DNA from: an uncultured Oscillibacter sp. | GTDB lineage: Bacteria; Bacillota; Clostridia; Oscillospirales; Oscillospiraceae | DNA length: 54,641 nucleotides | Direction of reading: 5' to 3' | Assembly (NCBI GenBank): GCA_910588175.1 | Contig: CAJUQQ010000011.1 | Span: forward strand, 590 to 55,230 | Shown here: piece after piece, positions 48,468 through 54,641 of the stretch | Numbering within the stretch: position 1 is the stretch's first letter | Layout of the letters: each line of letters starts with the position of its first letter | Translations under genes and position numbers: made by a program | Notes under the pieces: model-generated | Told to the model about the DNA's origin: nothing | Seen by the model: only the letters and a program-made list of their open reading frames with translations | Database searches by the model: none

Positions 48468-49922
48468 TCAGGTTCCGGTCTGGCCGCTGCTGGTCACGCC
48501 GTAATTCACGGCCCAGTAATAGGTCCGGTAGGCGGTGAACAGGTTTCGCCGGGCGGTCTCCACGGTCTCCTTGGACTCGTTCAGGGCGTCCTCCGCTTCC
48601 AGAAGGGCGTTGTGGGAAATGGTCCCCTGGCGGTACTTCATCTCCATGGAGGCGTAGCTGCTCTCCTGGAAGGCCAGGGAGGTCTGGGCGGAGCGGAGCA
48701 CCTGGCTGTAGTCCTTCACGGAGTCGAAGGCGTTGCGGAAGTTCATCTCAAAGTTCTGCACCGCCATCTTGTACTCGTACAGCGCCGCCTCATAGGTGTG
48801 CCGGGCGCTGCGGACGTTGTATGTATTCTGGGCGTAGCTCTCCCGGGTGTCGTCGTAGGTGTCGCTGGCCTCGTCCAGCTTTTTCTTGGCGGCGAAGAGG
48901 TCGTAGCTGTGGCTCTTGGCCTCGGTGAGGTCCGGGGCGTAGTCCATGCTGTCGATGAGCCCCTGGCTCAGCGCCGGGAGGGGCCCCAGGACCAGGGACC
49001 CGGTGAGCCCGGCTCCCACCATGGACTGCATTTGCAGCTTGCACCGCCGGAGATTCATCTCCAGGGTGCTGAGACTGCTCTGGAGGCTGGCCCGGCCGCT
49101 TTTCACCTGCTCCAGGGTCAGGGCGGAAATCTGCCCCAGCTCATAGCGCAGCTCCATCTCCTGGAGCTGGCGGTCCAGGGCGGCCAGATTCCGCTGGAGG
49201 GCGGTCTTGGTCTGCTCCAGCTCCAGAATGGCGAAGTACAAGGACTCCGCCCCCACCACCGTGAGGTCCTGGGCGTTTTTCAGCTGCCGCCGGGCGGCGG
49301 CGGCGTCCTTTTGAATTCTGCCGGAGGCCAGGTCGGACACGGAGCTGCTGAGGCTGCCGTAGGAGCTGGCCAGATTGGAGATGATGTAGCCCTGCATGGC
49401 CCCCTCCATGGGGGAGGACACGGGAATCTGGGCGTACATGGCCTGGGCGGCCTCCAGACTGCTCATCTGGGCGTTTAGCTCCTGGGCCATTTTGGAGTAG
49501 TCCATGGCGTCGATGGAGGCGATGGACTCCTGGAGCATCCGGGCCGTCAGGCTTCCCTCCAGCACCCGGTCCCGCAGGTCCTCAAAGGCGAGATAGCGGA
49601 AGTCGTCCTCCCCGGTGAAGACCAGCTCGTCGTCCATGGTGCTGTCCTTGGCGGTGGTCTCCGGCTGTCCGTCGGGGCGCACCACGATGGTATTGCCGCC
49701 GTCTCCGGCGGCGGGGGGCGCTTCCTCGGGGGCCGCGTCTCCGGCTTCCTCGGGGGCTGTCTCCTCGGGAGCTGCCTCCTCCGGGGGCGCCTCTTTGCCG
49801 GGGTCTTCCTCGGGGGCCGCCGCCTCCGCCGGAGGCGGCTCCGTTTGCGCCAGGGCGGGTATGGCGCACAGCGGCAGCGCCAGCGCCAGCGCCAGTGCCA
49901 GCGCGGTCCATTGTTTCCTCAT
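48468..49922 (-). CDS. TolC family protein
   Basis: A 484-residue protein with a signal peptide (about 1-25) and an acidic Glu/Pro/Ala-rich segment (about 26-75). TolC-like helical repeats follow: LEDLRDRVLEGSLTARMLQE-type helices and ELGQISALTLEQVKSGRASL, then at the end YASMEMKYRQGTISHNALLE. TolC proteins normally form outer-membrane channels; if this host has a single membrane it must act differently, perhaps as an exported helical partner of the adaptor. First gene of the efflux operon after the TetR. AAGGAGG is well placed before the ATG. Confidence 0.88.
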   Translation of the reverse strand: MRKQWTALALALALALPLCAIPALAQTEPPPAEAAAPEEDPGKEAPPEEAAPEETAPEEAGDAAPEEAPPAAGDGGNTIVVRPDGQPETTAKDSTMDDELVFTGEDDFRYLAFEDLRDRVLEGSLTARMLQESIASIDAMDYSKMAQELNAQMSSLEAAQAMYAQIPVSSPMEGAMQGYIISNLASSYGSLSSSVSDLASGRIQKDAAAARRQLKNAQDLTVVGAESLYFAILELEQTKTALQRNLAALDRQLQEMELRYELGQISALTLEQVKSGRASLQSSLSTLEMNLRRCKLQMQSMVGAGLTGSLVLGPLPALSQGLIDSMDYAPDLTEAKSHSYDLFAAKKKLDEASDTYDDTRESYAQNTYNVRSARHTYEAALYEYKMAVQNFEMNFRNAFDSVKDYSQVLRSAQTSLAFQESSYASMEMKYRQGTISHNALLEAEDALNESKETVETARRNLFTAYRTYYWAVNYGVTSSGQTGT

Positions 49923-50040
49923 GTGGTCCTCCTTCTATATCTGGTATCAATCTCTATGGGGCGGCGGTGGTTTCCGCTCCCGCGAGGCCGGTTTCCTCTT
50001 TGTTTTACACCTTCCACCAGGGGGAAGGTCAAGAAAAATT

Positions 50041-50661
50041 TCAGCGGTCCCCCGGATTTCGCAGACTGCCCCGCCGGACGATCTCCAGCTTGGCGGCCAA
50101 TTCCTCCCGGTGGTGGGCCCGCTCCTCGGGGATGAGCATGGCGTCCATACAAGCGCTGCCCAGGGCGGCCATCAGCAGGCAGAAGACGATCCGGCCATAT
50201 TCCTGGGTGGGCTCCCGGAGGGCCGAGAGGTCCATCACGTCCCAGAGCCCGTCCAGAAGCCGCTGGCCGGGGCGGGTGGGGAGGAATTTCTGAAGGTCCA
50301 CCCCCTGGTTGTTCCGCACGAAGCTCATGCACCGCTCCATCATGGGGTCCAGGGCGGGCTCCGGGGCGGTCATGCGGTCAAAGCAGTCCAGCTGGGCCTG
50401 GAACATGTCGCCGCCGTTGGCCGTCAGCACCCGGCGGTACTCCTCCTTGACGTGGTTGCGCACCTCCTCCAGCAGGTAGGCGAACAGGGCCTCCTTGTCG
50501 GAGAAATACTGATAAAAGCTGCCCCGTGGGATGCCCGCCCGCCGGACGATCTGATTGATGGAGACGTCGGTAAAGCGGGCCTTGGAAAATTCTTCCCAAG
50601 CGGCGTCGAGAAAGCGGCGCCGCTTCTCCTCCGGCAGCCGGAGGAAGGTCTCTGTACACAT
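50041..50661 (-). CDS. TetR/AcrR family regulator of the efflux operon
   Basis: A 206-residue TetR protein. HTH: KRRRFLDAAWEEFSKARFTD, then VSINQIVRRAGIPRGSFYQY. A longer ligand-binding domain follows. ATG 50661 has GAGAGGG 6 nt upstream and gives MCTETFLRLPEEK, the usual start for this subfamily. It is the first gene on the strand, 118 bp before tolC, and its promoter contains two matched palindromes, so it very probably represses itself and the pump genes. Confidence 0.93.
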   Translation of the reverse strand: MCTETFLRLPEEKRRRFLDAAWEEFSKARFTDVSINQIVRRAGIPRGSFYQYFSDKEALFAYLLEEVRNHVKEEYRRVLTANGGDMFQAQLDCFDRMTAPEPALDPMMERCMSFVRNNQGVDLQKFLPTRPGQRLLDGLWDVMDLSALREPTQEYGRIVFCLLMAALGSACMDAMLIPEERAHHREELAAKLEIVRRGSLRNPGDR

Positions 50662-50681
50662 ATGTATCCCTCTCAACAAAA

Positions 50682-50745
50682 ATGACAGTCTGTCATTTTA
50701 TGACAAGCTGTCACTTATTATAGTCAGGGCTAACGGCCCTGTCAA
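50682..50745 (-). promoter_or_regulatory. Efflux-regulator promoter with two operator palindromes
   Basis: Minus strand: -35 TTGACA (50745-50740), 17-bp spacer, -10 TATAAT (50722-50717). Downstream, two 15-bp palindromes ATGACA-N3-TGTCAT (50682-50696) and ATGACA-N3-TGTCAC (50700-50714) are spaced 18 bp centre to centre, at and after the expected start of transcription. Two TetR dimers could bind on one DNA face region and block transcription. Confidence 0.85.
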
Positions 50746-50828
50746 CCGTTTTGTGCTTCCAGGGGCGTTAAGTTTTTGTGAATAAAGAAGTGAGGCCGCC
50801 GCTCCCAAGGGGAACGGCGGCCTCAGCA

Positions 50829-50987
50829 GAGTGTCGAAAAACGGTAAAAACTCCAACAACGGGAAGGAAGAGAGTTACGAGAGGAACCCAGGAAGGGTTC
50901 CTTTCGTTTTCAATCAGAAGTTTTCAGGACTTTTTAAAGTTCTGAAAACTTGCTCAGGCTGGCGAAAACACGTTTTCGACAGCCTGG
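50829..50987. repeat. Structured interspersed repeat family A, copy 6
   Basis: Nearly identical to copy 5 over the first 90 bp. Middle hairpin TCAGGACTTT / AAAGTTCTGA differs from TTCAGACC / GGTCTGAA in copies 2-3 but keeps pairing. 3' hairpin CAGGCTGGCGAAAAC / GTTTTCGACAGCCTG. It lies between the tetR promoter region and the 3' end of the gene at 51026; the interval 50746-51025 has no gene. Confidence 0.88.
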
Positions 50988-51025
50988 TGAGGCCGCCGCT
51001 CCGGGAGGGGGCGGCGGCCGCCGGG

Positions 51026-51475
51026 TCAGTATTTCTTGTCCAGCAGCCGGTAGAGCGCCCAACCGGCGACAATCTGGAACACCATGTAGCCCGCCAGAAA
51101 CAGGATCATCAGGCGGCAGGCGGCTTCGTCCACCATGCCCAGCTTCCCGAGGAAGGAAAAAACGGTCATCGCCGCCGCCGCCGCCAGCAGCCCCAGGATG
51201 TAGGCGTAGCGCCCGGACTTGTTCCGCAGCATCTCCTTCCGCTCGTCCCGGAGCTCGATCTGCTCCTCCTCCAGGTGCCTCTGATAGGAGTCGGGGGTTT
51301 CCAGCTTGGTCCATTTCACGTACTTATAGACCTGTATGACGCCGGGACCGGTAAAGGCCCCGAAGAAGCCGCAGAACAGGCTGTCCAGGGGCGTGTCCAG
51401 CAGCAGCGCCGCCAGCAGAAACAGGATTCCCCCGGCAATCATGGCCAGGCCGAACCAGAGTTCCCTCTTCTTCAT
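51026..51475 (-). CDS. Unrecognised four-helix membrane protein next to an XRE regulator
   Basis: A 149-residue protein with two N-terminal helices (about 8-27 and 30-50), a charged cytoplasmic middle (LEEEQIELRDERKEMLRNKS) and two C-terminal helices (about 90-110 and 120-143). The layout resembles small DUF-type membrane proteins often encoded with short XRE regulators. Its ATG overlaps the regulator stop by 4 nt. Function unknown. Confidence 0.75.
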   Translation of the reverse strand: MKKRELWFGLAMIAGGILFLLAALLLDTPLDSLFCGFFGAFTGPGVIQVYKYVKWTKLETPDSYQRHLEEEQIELRDERKEMLRNKSGRYAYILGLLAAAAAMTVFSFLGKLGMVDEAACRLMILFLAGYMVFQIVAGWALYRLLDKKY

Positions 51476-51678
51476 GGCATATCCTTCCTTTCATGAATAA
51501 AAATCTCCTCAATGGGGAGTCCGAAAAAGTCCGAAATGGTAAAGGCCAATTCCAGCGACGGGCTGTACCGCCCGGTCTCGATGGAGCTGACGGTCTGCCG
51601 GGAGACCCGGATGGCCTTGGCGAATTCCTCCTGCCGCAGGCCCCGGCCTTTCCGCAGCTCTTCCACGCGGTTTTTCAT
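51472..51678 (-). CDS. Short XRE-family (Cro/CI-type HTH) regulator
   Basis: A 68-residue DNA-binding protein, almost all HTH: MKNRVEELRKGRGLRQEEFA, then IRVSRQTVSSIETGRYSPSL and ISDFFGLPIEEIF. These YozG/immunity-type minimal regulators usually control their own operon. AAAGGAGG is close to ATG 51678. A palindrome GTAAAGG-TC-CCTTTAC lies 60 bp upstream in the promoter region. Confidence 0.93.
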   Translation of the reverse strand: MKNRVEELRKGRGLRQEEFAKAIRVSRQTVSSIETGRYSPSLELAFTISDFFGLPIEEIFIHERKDMP

Positions 51679-51737
51679 AGCCGCCTCCTTTCAATGTCAA
51701 GGTTCTTTTACACGCAGGAGCGGCCGTCCCCTAATAT

Positions 51738-51753
51738 GTAAAGGTCCCTTTAC
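51738..51753. promoter_or_regulatory. Putative XRE operator
   Basis: Perfect palindrome GTAAAGG-TC-CCTTTAC upstream of the XRE gene. A minus-strand TTGACA (-35) is 35 bp to its right with a weak TAGGTT -10, so the palindrome lies near the start of transcription. A related half site (ggaccctttata) is at 51787-51798. Confidence 0.65.
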
Positions 51754-51908
51754 CTATAACCTACCACAGCTCATGAAATTTGTCAAGGACCCTTTATATA
51801 AAATTCAGGAATGTCTTTTTTGAAGAATAGGGCCCTGTAGGGGCGGCCCCTGCATCATGGTCCCGTTATAAAATGCGTGAATGGACAATCCCTCCCCGGT
51901 CTGCCGTC

Positions 51909-51937
51909 TTGCAATTTCCCCGGCCCTGTAGTATCAT
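51909..51937 (+). promoter_or_regulatory. Promoter of the zinc-binding lipoprotein gene
   Basis: -35 TTGCAA (51909-51914), 17-bp spacer, -10 TATCAT (51932-51937), 33 bp before the ATG. No Zur-type palindrome is obvious. Confidence 0.65.
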
Positions 51938-51969
51938 AGAGAAACTTGAACGAACAAGGGAGACCGCCC

Positions 51970-52935
51970 ATGAAACGAATCTTCCCCCTCCTCTGCGCCC
52001 TGCTGCTGCTGGCCGCCTGCGGCCCGGCCCTGCCGCCGGAGAATTCGGACCGGCTTCAGATCGTCGCCGCCGTCTTCCCCGCCTACGACTTCGCCCGCGC
52101 CGCCGCCGGGGAGCTGGCGGACGTGACGCTGCTGCTGCCCCCCGGGGCGGAGAGCCACTCCTACGAGCCCACCCCGGCGGACATCCTCCGGGTTCAGCGC
52201 TGCGATCTCTTCCTCTACCTGGGCGGCGAGTCCGACGCCTGGGTGGACACCATCCTCTCCGCCATCGAGCCCCAGGGGGAGGCGCTGCGGATGATCGACT
52301 GCGTGGAGCTTCTGGAGGAGGAGACGGTGGAGGGGATGCAGGGGGGCCACGGCCACCAGGAGGAGGACCACCAGGAGGAGGACCACCAGGACCACGACGG
52401 CCTGGGCGAGGTGGTGGGCATGGACGAGCACGTCTGGACCGCCCCGCGAAACGCCGCCGCCATTACCCGGTCCGTCGCGGAGCGGCTGGAGACCCTGGAC
52501 CCGGAAAACGGGGAAACCTACCGGGCCAACGCCGGGGCCTACGCCCGGGAGCTGGAGGCGCTGGACCGGGACTTTGCCGCCTTCTTTGACACGCTGCCGG
52601 ACCGGACCATGGTCTTCGGCGACCGCTTCCCGCTGCTGTATTTCGCGGAGGCCTATGATCTGGACTACTACGCCGCCTTCCCCGGCTGCGGGGCCCAGAC
52701 GGAGCCCTCGGCGGCCACGGTGGCCTTCCTGACGGAAAAGGCCCGGGGGGAACGGGCCGTCTGGTATATTGAGTTTTCCAACCACCTGGTGGCGGACAGC
52801 ATCGCCGAGGCCGCCGGGACGGAGACCGCCCTGTTCCACACCTGCCACAACGTGAGCCGGGCGGACCTGGAGGCGGGGGTGACCTACGTCTCCCTGATGC
52901 GGGCCAATCTGGAGACCCTGGAGAGGTATCTGTGA
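51970..52935 (+). CDS. Zinc ABC transporter substrate-binding lipoprotein (ZnuA/AdcA-like), orphan
   Basis: A 321-residue cluster A-I metal-binding protein. Lipobox LAAC with Cys17. Candidate ligands: His63 in ESHSYEP and His154 in DEHVWT. The third usual His is replaced by Asp218 in VFGDRFPLLY, a variant I believe occurs in other clostridial members. A His-rich loop (127-142, four GH/DH pairs) should help capture Zn2+. No ABC permease or ATPase gene is adjacent, so partners must be elsewhere. ATG 51970 is preferred; the frame opens earlier at 51946. Only 34 bp separate it from the next gene. Confidence 0.92.
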   Translation: MKRIFPLLCALLLLAACGPALPPENSDRLQIVAAVFPAYDFARAAAGELADVTLLLPPGAESHSYEPTPADILRVQRCDLFLYLGGESDAWVDTILSAIEPQGEALRMIDCVELLEEETVEGMQGGHGHQEEDHQEEDHQDHDGLGEVVGMDEHVWTAPRNAAAITRSVAERLETLDPENGETYRANAGAYARELEALDRDFAAFFDTLPDRTMVFGDRFPLLYFAEAYDLDYYAAFPGCGAQTEPSAATVAFLTEKARGERAVWYIEFSNHLVADSIAEAAGTETALFHTCHNVSRADLEAGVTYVSLMRANLETLERYL

Positions 52936-52969
52936 CCTTCCGAAAGGACGGATAGAAAGGAGGCGCGGC

Positions 52970-53299
52970 ATGAGCGGCGCGTTTGACTTCCTGACCATGG
53001 ACTTTTTCACCCGGGCGGCGGTGTTTCCGGGGAGCCTGGGGACCTTCCGCTACCGCTTCCAGCGCACCGGCTGGGTGGGGGAGGGAGACATCCAGGTCTG
53101 GGTGTATGAAAACGTCTGCTTTGAGCGGGCGGAACAAAAAGAGACGGAGACCTTCCCCTGGACGGAGGAGGGGGTGGCGGCCATCAAGGAGTGGCTGGGA
53201 CAGAAGTTGGCGGAGCGGGGAACGGAGCCCTACCGGATTCCCTATCCGCCGCCGGCGGAGGCTGGACCCGGAGGCGCTGAAAGCGCCCCGGAGACGTGA
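52970..53299 (+). CDS. Unrecognised small protein downstream of the zinc lipoprotein
   Basis: A 109-residue soluble protein with no cysteines suited to metal binding except one (VYENVCFERAE). It is predicted beta-rich early (GTFRYRFQRTGWVGEGDIQV) and helical later (EEGVAAIKEWLGQKLAERG), and ends in a low-complexity tail. AAAGGAGG is well placed before the ATG. It is likely co-transcribed with the zinc-binding lipoprotein. Family unknown. Confidence 0.7.
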   Translation: MSGAFDFLTMDFFTRAAVFPGSLGTFRYRFQRTGWVGEGDIQVWVYENVCFERAEQKETETFPWTEEGVAAIKEWLGQKLAERGTEPYRIPYPPPAEAGPGGAESAPET

Positions 53300-53330
53300 A
53301 GCGCCGGAATCGAGTCACCGGCTGCCTGTA

Positions 53331-53368
53331 AAAAGGGAGGGCCTCCCATGAGGAGGACCTCCCTTTCC
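53331..53368. terminator. Bidirectional terminator
   Basis: AAAGGGAGGGCCTCC / GGAGGACCTCCCTTT arms, with one mismatch, between the small protein gene and the convergent nitroreductase gene. Confidence 0.75.
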
Positions 53369-53372
53369 GGAT

Positions 53373-53900
53373 TTATTTGATATAAAATACCCGGCCCTCT
53401 TTCCGGGCCGCCGCCTTGGGGGGCTCGTCCCCGGCGTAGCCCAGGGCGCAGTGGCCGACGCCCTCGTACTCCTCCTCAATGCCCAGGGATTTCAGCAGCT
53501 CCTTTCCCCAGGGGGTTTCAAATTCCTCCCTGGCCCGGTGAATCCAGCAGCTCCCCAGCCCCAGGGCGTGGGCCGCCAGCATCAGGTTCTCCATGACCAC
53601 GCTGCCGTCGTAAACCCGGTTGGGCCAGTCCTTCCTGGCCAGCACGATCAGCATGGCGGGGGCGCCGTAGAAGGGGTCGAAGCCCGCCTCCCAGCCGCCG
53701 ATCTCGCAGTTCCGCCGGACAATTTCCGCCCGGAGCGCCGGGTCCGTCACCTGGATGATGATGGTGTTCTGCTGGCCCTTCCCGCTGGGGGCGTAAAGGC
53801 CCGCCTCGATAATCCGGTCCAGGATTTCCTGGGGCACCGGGTCCGCCTTGTAGCTGCGGACGCTTCTTCTGCTTTTCAGCTGTTCCAATAAATTCTCCAA
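53373..53900 (-). CDS. Nitroreductase family flavoprotein
   Basis: A 175-residue FMN enzyme. KSRRSVRSYKADPVPQEIL is the N-terminal flavin-binding signature, and APSGKGQQNTIIIQV and LGLGSCWIHRAREEF complete the fold. It reduces quinones, nitroaromatics or similar with NAD(P)H, in the cytoplasm. It is a short member of the family. A -35/-10 pair TGGACT-17-TATCAT lies just upstream on the minus strand, back to back with the promoter of the DUF2461 gene. Confidence 0.94.
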   Translation of the reverse strand: MENLLEQLKSRRSVRSYKADPVPQEILDRIIEAGLYAPSGKGQQNTIIIQVTDPALRAEIVRRNCEIGGWEAGFDPFYGAPAMLIVLARKDWPNRVYDGSVVMENLMLAAHALGLGSCWIHRAREEFETPWGKELLKSLGIEEEYEGVGHCALGYAGDEPPKAAARKEGRVFYIK

Positions 53901-53975
53901 TGCCGCACCCTCCTTGACGAATGGAAGTCATGGCTCCATGATACCACGCTCCCGGCGGAAAGTCCAGACCGGCCC

Positions 53976-54004
53976 TTGCCAGAAGGCGGCTTTTGTGGTA
54001 TACT
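53976..54004 (+). promoter_or_regulatory. Promoter of the DUF2461 gene
   Basis: -35 TTGCCA (53976-53981), 17-bp spacer, -10 TATACT (53999-54004), 35 bp before the ATG. Confidence 0.7.
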
Positions 54005-54039
54005 GCCTTCGATTTTCCATCCCGAGAAGGAGGCTGCCC

Positions 54040-54641
54040 ATGTTTTCCGGCTTTACCGAGGAGACGGTGGATTTCATGTGGGGCATCCGCTTCAACAACG
54101 AGCGGACCTGGTTTGAGGCCCACAAGGAAACCTACCTGAACCATTTCTACCGCCCCATGCAGGCCTTGGGCGGGGAAATGTACGACTTTATCCGGGACAA
54201 GCGCCCGGACTACAACCTGATCAGCAAGGTCACCCGCATTTACCGGGACGCCCGCCGCCTCCATGGCCGGGGGCCCTATAAGGAGAGCCTGTGGTTCTCT
54301 GTGGAGGAGCCTTCGGAGCAGTGGACGGCCAAGCCCACCTTCTGGTTTGAGCTGATGCCGGAGCGCTGGACCTACGGCATGGGGTACTACCTGCCCAAGG
54401 CCCTGACCATGGCGAAGCTCCGGGCCCGGCTGGACCGGGACCCCAAGACCATGGAGGCCCTGACCCGGGCCCTGGACCGGCAGGAGGAGTTCGCCCTGCT
54501 GACGGAGGCGTACAAGCGCCCCAAGGGCCCGGCCCCCTCGCCGCCGCTGGAGCCCTGGTACCAGGCGAAGTCCTTCACCATCTGCCACGAGGAGAAGCTG
54601 ACGGAGGACCTGTTTTCCCGGGCGATTGTGGACCGGCTGAA
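54040..54641 (+). CDS. DUF2461 family protein (cut by window end)
   Basis: The first 200 residues are present and the gene runs off the window. MFSGFTEETVDFMWGIRFNN, then NERTWFEAHKETYLNHFYRP, and later NLISKVTRIYRDARRLHGRG with GPYKESLWFSVEE, match DUF2461 (YcgB/TIGR02453-type), whose function is not established. GAAGGAGG is 7 nt before ATG 54040. Usual length is about 220-230 residues, so only the C-terminal end should be missing. Confidence 0.9.
   Translation, partial: MFSGFTEETVDFMWGIRFNNERTWFEAHKETYLNHFYRPMQALGGEMYDFIRDKRPDYNLISKVTRIYRDARRLHGRGPYKESLWFSVEEPSEQWTAKPTFWFELMPERWTYGMGYYLPKALTMAKLRARLDRDPKTMEALTRALDRQEEFALLTEAYKRPKGPAPSPPLEPWYQAKSFTICHEEKLTEDLFSRAIVDRL

Noticed and set aside
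43956..49478. Plus-strand open frame of 1,840 codons opposite the efflux operon
   Set aside because: It is the antisense mirror of three clear genes, rich in Gly/His/Gln from reverse-read third-position GC, with no ribosome site or family similarity.
2524..50987. Insertion sequence explanation for the family A repeats
   Set aside because: No transposase, no terminal inverted repeats and no target duplications; lengths are too short and the structure is multi-hairpin.

Overview
The window is a GC-rich stretch of a bacterial chromosome. The gene families are clostridial (PadR with a permease-prefix protein, DUF421/DUF4363, C_GCAxxG, UPF0597 cysteine desulfidase, a Na+-pumping decarboxylase with a separate biotin carrier, TmcAL). 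Promoters are textbook sigma-A type (TTGACA, 17 bp, TATAAT) and ribosome sites are strong AAGGAGG. I infer an anaerobic, gut-type Oscillospiraceae relative (Flavonifractor/Lawsonibacter/Oscillibacter-like). There is no rRNA, phage, plasmid, CRISPR or transposase gene. Most of the DNA is chromosomal housekeeping and transport.

Layout. 1-850: tandem repeats and four minus-strand tRNA genes (Gly-TCC, Arg-TCT, His-GTG, Gln-TTG) behind one promoter. 1.1-4.1 kb: a class I amidotransferase, a lipoprotein, a TraX-like membrane protein and a C_GCAxxG redox protein. 4.1-7.0 kb: two sodium:neurotransmitter-symporter family carriers facing each other. 7.1-7.8 kb: a 328-bp tandem duplication with no gene. 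7.9-10.2 kb: lipase, ispE, sfsA. 10.4-14.0 kb: the oxaloacetate decarboxylase Na+ pump operon (gamma, biotin carrier, beta, alpha). 14.3-16.2 kb: a PadR regulon with its own operator. 16.3-19.6 kb: CDF cation exporter, zinc-ribbon protein, lrgAB. 19.8-22.8 kb: PfkB sugar kinase, HPr, enzyme I. 23.2-25.7 kb: a cytoplasmic ParB-like/BMP fusion protein translationally coupled to a metallophosphoesterase. 26.1-28.7 kb: tRNA-Gly(CCC), an unknown protein, and rpsF-ssb-rpsR. 28.7-35.6 kb: an MMPL exporter, a 1,080-residue secreted coiled-coil protein with three low-complexity blocks, and two divergent TetR regulators. 35.6-43.9 kb: DUF421/DUF4363, a DAACS symporter with cysteine desulfidase, ackA, tmcAL, and an RsiV-like lipoprotein. 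44.0-50.7 kb: a complete TolC-adaptor-RND efflux operon under a TetR. 50.8-54.6 kb: an XRE regulator with a membrane protein, an orphan zinc-binding lipoprotein, nitroreductase, and a DUF2461 gene cut by the window end.

The metabolic genes fit together as anaerobic energy conservation: sodium is pumped by oxaloacetate decarboxylation and used by several sodium symporters, while PTS phosphotransfer and acetate kinase serve sugar fermentation. The less ordinary content is in the non-coding DNA. A family of ~130-190 bp elements (six copies) carries three hairpins whose stems change in a compensatory way. A second family (two copies, ~165 bp) has terminal inverted repeats, and one copy supplies a gene's stop codon. 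A 63-bp near-perfect palindrome swallows the 3' end of a tRNA gene. The strongest protein-level oddities are the ParB-like/BMP plus phosphoesterase pair, an HPr lacking regulatory Ser46, and the MMPL/coiled-coil/dual-TetR locus.
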